Source: an uncultured Eggerthella sp.
Lineage (GTDB): Bacteria; Actinomycetota; Coriobacteriia; Coriobacteriales; Eggerthellaceae
Direction of reading: 5' to 3'
NCBI GenBank assembly: GCA_900542265.1
Contig: UQML01000048.1
Span: forward strand, 1-6,085
Length of the DNA: 6,085 nucleotides
Shown: in pieces, positions 1-6,085 of the stretch
Layout: each line of letters opens with the position of its first letter
Numbering within the stretch: the stretch's first letter is position 1
Position numbers and translations under genes: made by a program
Notes under the pieces: generated by a model
The model's database searches: none
Told to the model about the DNA's origin: nothing
What the model saw: only the letters and a program-made list of their open reading frames with translations

Positions 1-2
1 TC

Positions 3-1097
3 CTCATGCTCTGCGGAACCGTAGGCGTTCCTGGAGGCGGCTGGTGTCACTACGTAGGCCAAGAAAAGATCCGTCCTGAAGCGGGATGGGCAGAGTTTTC
101 ATTTGCGCAAGACTGGGTTGGCGCCTCTCGTCAAATGAACGCAACAAGTTACTTTTATGAGCATACTGATCAATGGCGTTATGAGCGCATGCCTCTTTCT
201 TATATGCGATCTCCTTTGGCTGACACAACGCGCTACAGTGGCACCTATATCGACTGCAACCTCCAAAGCGTCAAGATGGGATGGCTTCCAACCGCTCCTC
301 AGCTTGACATTAATCCTTTAAGCATTGCTGATAAAGCAAAAGAAAAAGGAGTAGATACACAGGAGTACCTTGTTGATGCGCTCAAGAATGGCGAAATTAA
401 TTTTAGCCTTGAAGATCTTGATGATCCGTTTAATTGGCCACGCAATCTCTTTGTCTGGCGCTCGAATATCTTGGGTTCATCTGGCAAAGGTCAAGAGTAT
501 TTTCTTAAACATTTTATGGGTGCTCAAGATGGCATAGTTGGAGAAGAGTTAACCTCAGAAGAAGAGCAGCTTAAGCCCGAGCTTATCAAATGGAGAGAGG
601 CTCCTGTTGGCAAACTTGATCTGTTAGTTAACTTAGATTTCCGCATGTCCACGACAAGTCTCTACTCGGATATCGTACTTCCTGCAGCATCGTTCTATGA
701 GAAAAACGACATCAACACTACTGACATGCATAGTTTTATCCATCCCTTTGTGAAGGCTGTTTCGTGTCCTTGGGAGGCAAAGAGCGATTGGGAAATCTTT
801 GAACTTCTTGCTAAACGTATTTCACAAATTGGAGGCGCTTATCCTAAACGATTTGGTGCGGTAAAAGATGTTTTACTCATGCCTCTTGGTCATGATACGG
901 CATCTGAACTTGGACAAGCACTTGATGTAAAGCGTTGGTATGAAGGTGAATGTGACCTCATTCCGGGAAAGACCGCTCCTCATATTGTTGAGATCGAACG
1001 TGACTATAGCGCAATTCATGATATGTATTGCTCGGTTGGTCCGCGACTCTCAGAGCACGGTGGCGGCAACCGTGGCATAAAATGGAATCTCGATTAG
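3..1097 (+). CDS. narG: Respiratory nitrate reductase alpha subunit NarG, middle part, 5'-truncated and ended by an in-frame TAG
   Basis: NarG is the molybdenum bis-MGD subunit that reduces nitrate to nitrite on the cytoplasmic face of the NarGHI complex. The frame is open from the left edge (codons from base 3), so the ATG at 6 is internal. The N-terminal part, with the FS0 cluster and the Mo-ligand Asp, lies outside the window. Recognisable NarG blocks appear in order: LCGTVGVPGGGW, HYVGQEKIRPEAGW, MGWLPTAPQLDINPL, PRNLFVWRSNILGSSGKG, KLDLLVNLDFRMSTT, SDIVLPAASFYEKND, GECDLIPGKTAP. These match E. coli NarG closely from about its residue 555 (recalled). The frame stops at TAG 1095-1097, yet homology continues in the same frame with no indel through 2093. 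This piece and the next are thus one gene. A product ending here would lack the C-terminal pterin-binding domain and would be expected to be inactive. Identity is very secure; whether the stop is real is uncertain. Confidence 0.95.
   Translation, partial: LMLCGTVGVPGGGWCHYVGQEKIRPEAGWAEFSFAQDWVGASRQMNATSYFYEHTDQWRYERMPLSYMRSPLADTTRYSGTYIDCNLQSVKMGWLPTAPQLDINPLSIADKAKEKGVDTQEYLVDALKNGEINFSLEDLDDPFNWPRNLFVWRSNILGSSGKGQEYFLKHFMGAQDGIVGEELTSEEEQLKPELIKWREAPVGKLDLLVNLDFRMSTTSLYSDIVLPAASFYEKNDINTTDMHSFIHPFVKAVSCPWEAKSDWEIFELLAKRISQIGGAYPKRFGAVKDVLLMPLGHDTASELGQALDVKRWYEGECDLIPGKTAPHIVEIERDYSAIHDMYCSVGPRLSEHGGGNRGIKWNLD
1095..1097 (+). other. narG: In-frame amber (TAG) codon interrupting narG
   Basis: The codons around it read AAT CTC GAT TAG GAG ATC AAA, giving IKWNLD-stop-EIKELAELN. 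E. coli NarG (recalled) reads IAWNTQSEMDLLRKLN, so the TAG sits on one aligned residue (Ser in E. coli). The flanks stay in register for about 50 residues, to PETNG. A single base change from TCG, CAG, AAG, GAG, TGG, TTG, TAC or TAT would produce it. UAG seems to be a normal stop in this genome, because narG itself ends with TAG at 2091-2093 at the expected family C-terminus. The options are a base-calling or assembly error, a true nonsense mutation, or suppression. I cannot tell them apart from sequence alone. Confidence 0.95.
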
Positions 1098-1118
1098 GAG
1101 ATCAAAGAGCTCGCAGAA

Positions 1119-2093
1119 TTGAATGGAACGGTTAAAGAAGGTGTTGCTGAGGGCCGACCAAGGATGGATTCAGATATCGCTGCAGCCAACATGATTATGC
1201 GTGTTTCGCCAGAAACTAATGGCACCCTTGCTTATAACAGTTGGGATTTTGTCGAGCAACAAAGCGGCGTTCCTTGCAAACAACTCTCTCTTGAACACCG
1301 CGGTGACAAACTTACGTTTTTCGATCTTCAGATCCAATCGCGCAAAACATTTACAGCACCTGATTGGTCTGGCACTGAAAACGACGAAATTCCCTATGTT
1401 GCGTTCTGGCAAAACATTAATCTCAATCTACCCTGGCGCACCCTTACGGGACGACAGCATTTCTATCAAGATCACGAGTGGATGCGCGCCTTTGGCCAAG
1501 ACTTCCCTCAGTATCGACCTCCTGCAGATCAGCGAGCATTAGCAGGCTATCAACACGCAGCCGACAATGGTCATCCAACCATCATGCTCAACTTCACAAC
1601 GGTTCACCAAAAATGGGGCATCCATTCAACCTATTACGACAACGAACGTATGCTTTCTCTCTCGCGAGGAGGCCCCACTATTTGGCTAAACGATCAGGAT
1701 GCAAAATCCGCTGGAATCGAAGATAACGATTGGGTTGAATTCTGGAATGCCAATGGCGCAATGGTAGCACGAGCTATCCTCACCTCACGTATGCCAGAAG
1801 GACTTTCAATTCTTCAACACGCAACAGAGAAATTTATGAATACGCCCGCTTCAAAGGTCACAGGCATCCGTGGAGGAGATCATAATTCCCCAACCCGTGT
1901 CGTAATCAATCCTACCCATATGATTGGCGGTTATGCACAACTCTCATTCCACCTGAATTATTACGGGACCATATGCCCGAATCGCGATGACTTTATTTGG
2001 CTTCATAAACTCGACTCTGTTGAATGGCTTGACGGAGAAGCCCAAACAGAGGCCGATATATTAACCAAACGCATCGTCATCAAAGATTGCTAG
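1119..2093 (+). CDS. narG: Respiratory nitrate reductase alpha subunit NarG, C-terminal part downstream of the TAG
   Basis: This piece continues the same reading frame as the preceding narG segment. It carries the C-terminal molybdopterin-dinucleotide-binding domain. Visible family blocks are SPETNGTLA, PWRTLTGRQHFYQDHEWM, YRPPAD, HQKWGIHSTYYDNERML, SRGGPTIWLNDQDA, GIEDNDWVEFWNANGA, RGGDHNSPTR, PTHMIGGYAQLSF, NYYGTICPNRDDF and EWLDGE. The protein ends KRIVIKDC at TAG 2091-2093, close to the usual NarG C-terminus. The TTG at 1119 is only the first start-like codon after the internal stop. It has no well-spaced Shine-Dalgarno, so I do not believe it is a native start; homology begins directly after the stop, at 1098. 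Read together, 3-2093 would be about 696 codons of an approximately 1,240-residue protein. narH follows after 28 bases. Very sure of identity; the separate ORF status is probably an artefact or a mutation. Confidence 0.93.
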   Translation: MNGTVKEGVAEGRPRMDSDIAAANMIMRVSPETNGTLAYNSWDFVEQQSGVPCKQLSLEHRGDKLTFFDLQIQSRKTFTAPDWSGTENDEIPYVAFWQNINLNLPWRTLTGRQHFYQDHEWMRAFGQDFPQYRPPADQRALAGYQHAADNGHPTIMLNFTTVHQKWGIHSTYYDNERMLSLSRGGPTIWLNDQDAKSAGIEDNDWVEFWNANGAMVARAILTSRMPEGLSILQHATEKFMNTPASKVTGIRGGDHNSPTRVVINPTHMIGGYAQLSFHLNYYGTICPNRDDFIWLHKLDSVEWLDGEAQTEADILTKRIVIKDC

Positions 2094-2104
2094 CCAAAGG
2101 TACG

Positions 2105-2110
2105 AGGAGG
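2105..2110 (+). promoter_or_regulatory. Shine-Dalgarno of narH
   Basis: AGGAGG lies 11 bases before ATG 2122. It is a strong ribosome-binding site just after the narG stop, and it fixes the narH start at 2122. The protein N-terminus MKIRAQVTMVLNLDKC matches that of E. coli NarH (recalled). Confidence 0.85.
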
Positions 2111-2121
2111 AAGACGCTATT

Positions 2122-3720
2122 ATGAAGATACGCGCTCAAGTTACGATGGTCTTGAACCTCGATAAGTGCATCGGGTGCCATACCTGCTCGGTCACCTGCA
2201 AAAATGTATGGACTAATCGCCCGGGCATGGAGTATGTCTGGTTCAATAATGTTGAAACAAAACCAAGCACTGGTTACCCAAAGCGATGGGAAGATCAAGA
2301 AAAATGGCAGGGAGGCTGGCAGCTTGATGGCGGAAAGCTCAAGCTCAAACGCGGACCAAGACCTTGGCTGTTGGCTGGCATTTTCAGTAATGGATATTTG
2401 CCAACCATTGATGAGTATTATGAACCCTACACGTTTGACTACCAAAAGCTACAAAAAGCACCTCTTATGAAAACCTCACCGACCGCTCAACCCATCAGCT
2501 ATATAACGGGCGAAGTCATGGACAAGGTAAAGGGAAGCGCTGCATGGGAAGACGACTTGGGTGGCGTAGATGTCGAAACGGTTAATGACATCAATCTTGA
2601 TGGCGTTCAACGTGAGATCTATGCAAAATATGCAAACACCTTTATGTTTTATCTGCCACGATTATGCAACCATTGTCTCAACCCTGGCTGCGTCGCAAGT
2701 TGCCCTTCAGGATCTATATACAAGCGTGAGGAAGACGGCATTGTTTTGGTTGACCAAGACAAATGTCGCGGTTGGCGTATGTGTATGACTGGCTGTCCCT
2801 ATAAGAAGGTCTACTATAATTGGTCAAGCGGTAAAGCTGAAAAATGCATCTTTTGCTACCCTCGCATCGAAAGTGGATGCCCCACGGTGTGCTCTGAATC
2901 GTGCACAGGGCGCATTCGCTATGTTGGTGTTGTCCTCTATGATGCCGATAAGATAAAAAAACTCGCAAGCACCGAAAATGAAGAAGATCTCTATGAGGCG
3001 CAGCGCAGTGTTTTCCTCGACCCCTTCAACCTTGATGTTATAGAAGAAGCACGCGCAACAGGCATTAGTGACGAGTGGATTAAAGCAGCGCAAAATTCAC
3101 CTGTCTATAAACTCATCAAATGGGGTGTTGCATTCCCGATGCACCCTGAGTATCGTACTCTCCCTATGGTCTGGTACGTTCCTCCCCTCTCACCTATCAC
3201 TGATGCGCTTGATTCAGGACAGCTCTCTATGGATGGCATGCTGCCAAAGGTCGATAAACTCAGAATCCCGATTCAGTACCTCGCTAACCTTCTGGCCGGA
3301 GGAAACACCAAAGTTGTTCAAGATGCGCTTGCGCGCTTGTTGCTTATGCGCTCTATCGTAAGGCACTACAGCAATTCAGCCGGGCTTGAACAATATCTGC
3401 AAAGTGAATTACCCCTTGATGCAATCAAAGAGGCGCCCGGGATTGAACAGCTTCATGCACTGGGATTAACGCCTGAAGATATTTGCGAGATGCACTCATT
3501 ACTTGCTATAGCAAATTATGAGGATCGTTTCGTAATACCAACTGCTAACCGCGACAATGAAGCAAGTGTTCTTCAGCAGGGAGAGCAAGGAATGAATATG
3601 GGTGGTGGCCGCGATCAACGTTACCGCGCATCACGCATCTTCGGAGGTCCTATGGATAGGAAAATCTCTCCTTTATTCAAGGATTACGAAATGGCTGCCC
3701 AACCCAGGAAGCAGAAGTGA
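2122..3720 (+). CDS. narH: Respiratory nitrate reductase beta subunit NarH
   Basis: NarH is the iron-sulfur subunit that carries electrons from NarI heme b to NarG. The protein has 532 residues, near the usual length of about 510, and is complete. Four Cys groups are visible. Group I is C16, C19, C22, C26 (DKCIGCHTCSVTCKNVW). Group II is C182, C185, C190, C194 (LCNHCLNPGCVASCPSG). Group III is C215, C221, C225 with W218 where the second Cys would be (DKCRGWRMC), the known NarH signature of a [3Fe-4S] cluster. Group IV is C242, C245, C257, C261. An extra Cys, C253, sits in group IV (ESGCPTVCSESC) where E. coli has Gln. Other NarH blocks are WFNNVETKP, NWEDDLGG-like AWEDDLGGVD, KREEDGIVLVDQDKC, HPEYRTLPMVWYVPPLSPI, RIPIQYLANLLAGG and LAIANYEDRFVIP. 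No signal peptide is seen, as expected for a cytoplasmic-face subunit. The C-terminal 50 residues are variable. It ends with TGA 3718-3720, overlapping the likely narI start. Confidence 0.98.
   Translation: MKIRAQVTMVLNLDKCIGCHTCSVTCKNVWTNRPGMEYVWFNNVETKPSTGYPKRWEDQEKWQGGWQLDGGKLKLKRGPRPWLLAGIFSNGYLPTIDEYYEPYTFDYQKLQKAPLMKTSPTAQPISYITGEVMDKVKGSAAWEDDLGGVDVETVNDINLDGVQREIYAKYANTFMFYLPRLCNHCLNPGCVASCPSGSIYKREEDGIVLVDQDKCRGWRMCMTGCPYKKVYYNWSSGKAEKCIFCYPRIESGCPTVCSESCTGRIRYVGVVLYDADKIKKLASTENEEDLYEAQRSVFLDPFNLDVIEEARATGISDEWIKAAQNSPVYKLIKWGVAFPMHPEYRTLPMVWYVPPLSPITDALDSGQLSMDGMLPKVDKLRIPIQYLANLLAGGNTKVVQDALARLLLMRSIVRHYSNSAGLEQYLQSELPLDAIKEAPGIEQLHALGLTPEDICEMHSLLAIANYEDRFVIPTANRDNEASVLQQGEQGMNMGGGRDQRYRASRIFGGPMDRKISPLFKDYEMAAQPRKQK
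3706..3710 (+). promoter_or_regulatory. Possible Shine-Dalgarno of narI
   Basis: AGGAA inside the end of narH lies 6 bases before GTG 3717. That is good spacing for the GTG start, but it is 15 bases before ATG 3726. A weaker GAAG (3714-3717) would serve the ATG. The site favours GTG 3717 without settling the question. Confidence 0.45.
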
Positions 3721-4478
3721 TAACTATGGACCCTACACATTTCTTCTATTTTGTCGTTTATCAGGTATTCCCTTATGTGGTTATCACCGTATGGCTCATA
3801 GGAAGCTTTATACGCTTTCTCACCCATCCTTACACGGTAAAAAGTCAAAGCTCAGAGTTTTTAGGAAGCAAAAAAGAAATCAACTGGGGGGCACGCTTCT
3901 TCCATGTCGGCGTCATAGGTCTTCTATTTGGCCATCTCCTTGGGCTTTTTGTTCCTAAACAATTCCTATTGGACTTTGGCATTACACCGCAGATGACTCA
4001 ACAGATTGAGATTGTTGCTGGCGGAGCATGCGCAATCCTTTGCTTAGTTGGGGTTGGGCTCATGATCCATCGGCGCATCAAAAACCCTCGTATTCGCAAG
4101 ACTTCACGTCCAAGCGATTGGCTCGTATTAGTGATACTTGCTGCTGTACTGATTATGGGCGCCACAAGCATTGTCAACTCAGCGCTCTACGATCATTCAG
4201 GTGAAGGGCTCTTGGATTTTGTAAATTGGGCTATTGCCTTAGTTACGCTCCAACCTGATGCCTATACCTATTTGATTAACGCAGCCACACCGCAAAAGAT
4301 TCACATCTTCATTGGTCTTTGCGTCTTTCTTATTGTCCCCTTTACCAGGTTGATCCATATCTGGAGTGGTTATGCATCACCTATTTATCTTTTGCGAAAC
4401 ATACAAAAGATGCGCATGAACGGCGCGCCTATGAGAGACGACCATCCCGTACACGTACCAGAAAGAAACACTGATTAA
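3717..4478 (+). CDS. narI: Respiratory nitrate reductase gamma subunit NarI (cytochrome b, quinol-oxidising)
   Basis: NarI anchors NarGH to the inner membrane, oxidises quinol near the outer face and passes electrons through two hemes b to NarH. The product has 253 residues from GTG 3717, or 250 from ATG 3726; E. coli NarI has about 225. Five hydrophobic segments are visible at roughly residues 10-34, 58-80, 96-118, 134-152 and 194-216, matching the five-helix family fold. The four histidines expected as heme ligands are present: H63 and H73 (FFHVGVIGLLFGHLLG), and H196 and H214 (KIHIFIG and TRLIHIWS). The N-terminal FFYFVVYQVFPYVV resembles E. coli FFFDIYPYI (recalled). The GTG overlaps the narH stop as GTGA, which suggests translational coupling; the ATG start would leave a 5-base gap. 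There is a somewhat longer basic/acidic cytoplasmic tail after residue 220. narI follows narH directly, with no narJ between them. Identity is secure; the exact start is not. Confidence 0.96.
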   Translation: MITMDPTHFFYFVVYQVFPYVVITVWLIGSFIRFLTHPYTVKSQSSEFLGSKKEINWGARFFHVGVIGLLFGHLLGLFVPKQFLLDFGITPQMTQQIEIVAGGACAILCLVGVGLMIHRRIKNPRIRKTSRPSDWLVLVILAAVLIMGATSIVNSALYDHSGEGLLDFVNWAIALVTLQPDAYTYLINAATPQKIHIFIGLCVFLIVPFTRLIHIWSGYASPIYLLRNIQKMRMNGAPMRDDHPVHVPERNTD

Positions 4479-4551
4479 ACCCACCTCAAGAGCCCCATTT
4501 AGTGGTTTTGCCTGTGGACTACCTCAAGTAGCGAAATGAAAGGATCTGATC
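4479..4551 (+). other. narI-fdh intergenic spacer
   Basis: This is a 73-base non-coding gap. I see no convincing -10/-35 pair, no FNR-like TTGAT-N4-ATCAA site, and no GC-rich hairpin followed by a T-tract. Its only clear element is the Shine-Dalgarno of the next gene. The lack of a terminator is compatible with cotranscription of narGHI and the formate dehydrogenase gene, but does not prove it. Confidence 0.6.
4538..4544 (+). promoter_or_regulatory. Shine-Dalgarno of formate dehydrogenase gene
   Basis: GAAAGGA lies 7 bases before ATG 4552. An in-frame TGA at 4537-4539 overlaps the start of this motif and rules out any longer N-terminus in this frame. The pair fixes the start at 4552. Confidence 0.8.
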
Positions 4552-6035
4552 ATGGCTCATATTAATGACGTTCTCAGTGATCGCACAGTCCATAAAAGCA
4601 CAAGGCTACGCGAAGCTAAACGTGGCACCACGGTCTGCCAGTTCTGCGCAGTAGGATGTTCGCAAGTAGCCTTCTACAAAGATAAAGAACTTATTGAAGT
4701 TGAAGGCGACCCTCGCTCTCCTATTAATGCAGGACGTCAGTGCCCAAAAGGCATGTCGACGTTTATGCTCAATCAAAATCCTTATCGCGAATCGCGCGCA
4801 CTTTATCGTGCACCCGGAGCTGATACATGGGAAGAAAAAGAGCTCGATTGGATGCTTGATACCATTGCCGATCGAATTTGGGAAACTCGCAATAAGGGTT
4901 TTGTAGAAAAAGACGCTAACGGCATGACAATTAACTGCGCAACAAATATAGGCTTTGTTGGTGGTTCTGCCAACGACAATGAAGAGTGCTATCTTATTAG
5001 AAAGCTTTTCACCGGTGGTTTGGGCGTCTTGCCTACTGAAAACTCTGCACGATATTGTCACTCCACTACCGTCGCTGCTCTCTCACCTACCTTCGGATTT
5101 GGCGCATGCACTAATCCCCCGCGTGATCTTATTAACAGTGATTGTATTTTGATTATGGGATCGAACATGGGTGAAGCTCACCCCGTTGCATTCCATTGGC
5201 CTATGGAAGCTAAACGCCATGGCGCAGTCACCATTCATGTAGATCCTCGCTTTACCCGTACTTCTGCTGCATGCGATCATTACGTTCACACACGCCCTGG
5301 TGCTGATATTGCCTTTATTGGCGGTCTTATCAATTACGTTCTCGAGCACGATTATTGGTTTAAAGAATACGTGCTTCATTACACCAATGCAGCAACGCTT
5401 ATTAATCCTGACTTCTACTTTGATGATGTCGTAGGGCTTTTCAATGGTTGGGATGCTGAAACCAACTCCTACTCCAAGGCGGGAACAACCTGGGATTATC
5501 AATACGAAATGAATCCTGATGGCAGTTATGGACAACCCAAGCAAGATCCTACACTCCAAGACCCTCATTGTGTATTCCAGTTGATTAAAAAGCAATTCAG
5601 CTACTATACCCCTGAAGTAGTGGCTGATATTTGTGGTTGTCGCCCCGCAGACATCGTGAAAGTTGGCGAACTCATCGGCAGAAACTCTGGTCGCGATCGC
5701 ACCACAGCATTTTGTTATGCAACAGGCTTTACGCAACACTCAAGTGGATCTCAGATCATTCGTACTGCAGCAATCTTACAACTACTTCTTGGTAACATCG
5801 GCCGTCCTGGTGGCGGTATCTTGGCGCTCCGTGGTCACTCCAATGTTCAAGGCGCCACTGACGTCCCTACCCTTTTCAATGTTCTCCCCAACTACATTCC
5901 TCAACCAGAAGCACATCCTGGCAACGCCACCTTGGCAGACTACCTTGCTAATGGTCATGGTTTTAGTGGTGCTCTTGATAAAACAAGCGATGGAATGTGG
6001 AAGCTTGAGACCGAGCGTGGATCGTGGGCATCGTT
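4552..6035 (+). CDS. Formate dehydrogenase alpha (catalytic) subunit, N-terminal half, Cys form without Tat signal; 3' end lost to adapter
   Basis: This is a molybdopterin oxidoreductase of the FDH-N/FDH-O alpha type, oxidising formate to CO2. About 494 genuine residues are present of a family length near 1,000. Residues 22-78 form the [4Fe-4S] domain, with C29, C32, C36 (TVCQFCAVGC) and C64 (QCPKG, with the conserved Lys66). From about residue 80 the molybdopterin domain follows, with NSARYCHSTTVAALSPTFG, MGSNMGEAHPVAFHWPMEAK, VDPRFTRTSAACD, HYTNAATL, NIGRPGGGILALRGHSNVQG and PTLFNVLPNYIPQP. The Mo-ligand position, Sec in E. coli FdnG, is Cys169 (TGT 5056-5058) followed by His170. There is no twin-arginine leader, and an in-frame stop lies 12 bases upstream of the start. 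The C-terminal pterin-binding domain and any beta/gamma subunit genes lie outside the window. The last intact genomic codon is at 6031-6033; the translated tail CLLYTSDAADEL, ending at TAG 6073-6075, is adapter. Wording resembles actinobacterial homologues (recalled). The subfamily symbol (fdnG, fdoG or fdhA) cannot be fixed. Confidence 0.94.
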
Positions 6036-6085
6036 CTGTCTCTTATACACATCTGACGCTGCCGACGAACTCTAGGGTGTAGATC
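6036..6085 (+). other. Illumina Nextera sequencing adapter (non-genomic)
   Basis: Bases 6036-6054 read CTGTCTCTTATACACATCT, the reverse complement of the Tn5 mosaic end used in Nextera libraries. Bases 6055-6068 (GACGCTGCCGACGA) complete the reverse complement of the Nextera Read 1 primer. Bases 6069-6076 (ACTCTAGG) sit exactly where the 8-base i5 index belongs; the reverse complement CCTAGAGT matches, as I recall, Nextera XT index S516. Bases 6077-6085 (GTGTAGATC) are the start of the P5 complement. The order and spacing leave essentially no doubt that this is untrimmed adapter read-through at a contig end. The translated phrases CLLYTSDAADE and SYTHLTLPTN in two frames are familiar contaminant peptides in predicted proteomes. 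Confidence 0.99.

Noticed and set aside
1119..1163. TTG 1119 or ATG 1164 as a genuine restart producing a separate NarG C-terminal subunit (split narG)
   Set aside because: AGGAG at 1096-1100 is too far from the TTG, and homology to NarG begins immediately after the stop rather than at the start codon. A designed split gene would not leave conserved coding sequence before its start.
4477..4509. Imperfect hairpin (AAACC-AC pairing with GTGGTTT, one bulge, 17-base loop) just after narI as a terminator
   Set aside because: The stem is AT-rich, bulged and long-looped, and its T run is part of the stem rather than a following U-tract. It is too weak to call.
4483..4528. Eight-base direct repeat ACCTCAAG at 4483-4490 and 4521-4528 as a paired regulator site
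   Set aside because: It is only two short copies with no symmetry or known operator likeness; chance is plausible.
4606..5739. Long minus-strand ORFs of 151 and 218 residues opposite formate dehydrogenase
   Set aside because: They have no recognisable motifs and no ribosome-binding context, and they lie wholly opposite a strongly conserved gene. They are antisense shadows.
5663..6082. A + strand ORF of 139 residues overlapping formate dehydrogenase in another frame
   Set aside because: It is a shadow of the formate dehydrogenase gene, and its end (SYTHLTLPTNSRV) is translated adapter, a known contaminant peptide.
6055..6085. The Tn5 mosaic-end match as evidence of a natural Tn5-type insertion
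   Set aside because: The bases after the mosaic end are the Nextera primer, an index and P5, not IS50 sequence.

Overview
The window looks like a fragment of a bacterial anaerobic-respiration locus with all genes on the + strand. From left to right it holds the C-terminal half of narG (respiratory nitrate reductase catalytic subunit, interrupted by an in-frame TAG), narH (iron-sulfur subunit), narI (membrane cytochrome b subunit), and the N-terminal half of a formate dehydrogenase alpha subunit. The last 50 bases (6036-6085) are not genomic. They match an Illumina Nextera adapter read through on its reverse complement, including an 8-base index and the start of the P5 sequence. The window therefore probably ends at, or very near, a contig end, and the formate dehydrogenase ORF that seems to stop at 6073-6075 has an artificial tail.

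Layout: 3-2093 is narG. It is one reading frame that aligns without a gap to E. coli NarG (recalled) across a single TAG at 1095-1097. 2122-3720 is narH. 3717-4478 (or 3726-4478) is narI, which overlaps narH by 4 bases if its GTG start is used. A 73-base spacer (4479-4551) with no convincing promoter or terminator leads to a formate dehydrogenase gene starting at 4552. The spacing fits a narGHI-fdh operon. No narJ lies between narH and narI, where many bacteria carry it.

How the genes work together: formate dehydrogenase would oxidise formate to CO2 and pass electrons, through partner subunits that would lie beyond the window, to the quinone pool or another carrier. NarI would oxidise quinol at two hemes b, NarH would relay electrons through three [4Fe-4S] clusters and one [3Fe-4S] cluster, and NarG would reduce nitrate to nitrite on the cytoplasmic side. 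This is the familiar formate-to-nitrate respiratory chain, here in one locus. It is a known type of pathway, not a new system.

Organism: an anaerobic or facultatively anaerobic bacterium of moderate GC content. The formate dehydrogenase lacks a Tat signal, carries Cys instead of selenocysteine, and has phrases such as GNIGRPGGGILALRGH that I associate from memory with actinobacterial homologues. Actinomycetota, possibly Coriobacteriia, is my best guess, held with low confidence because no database search was possible.
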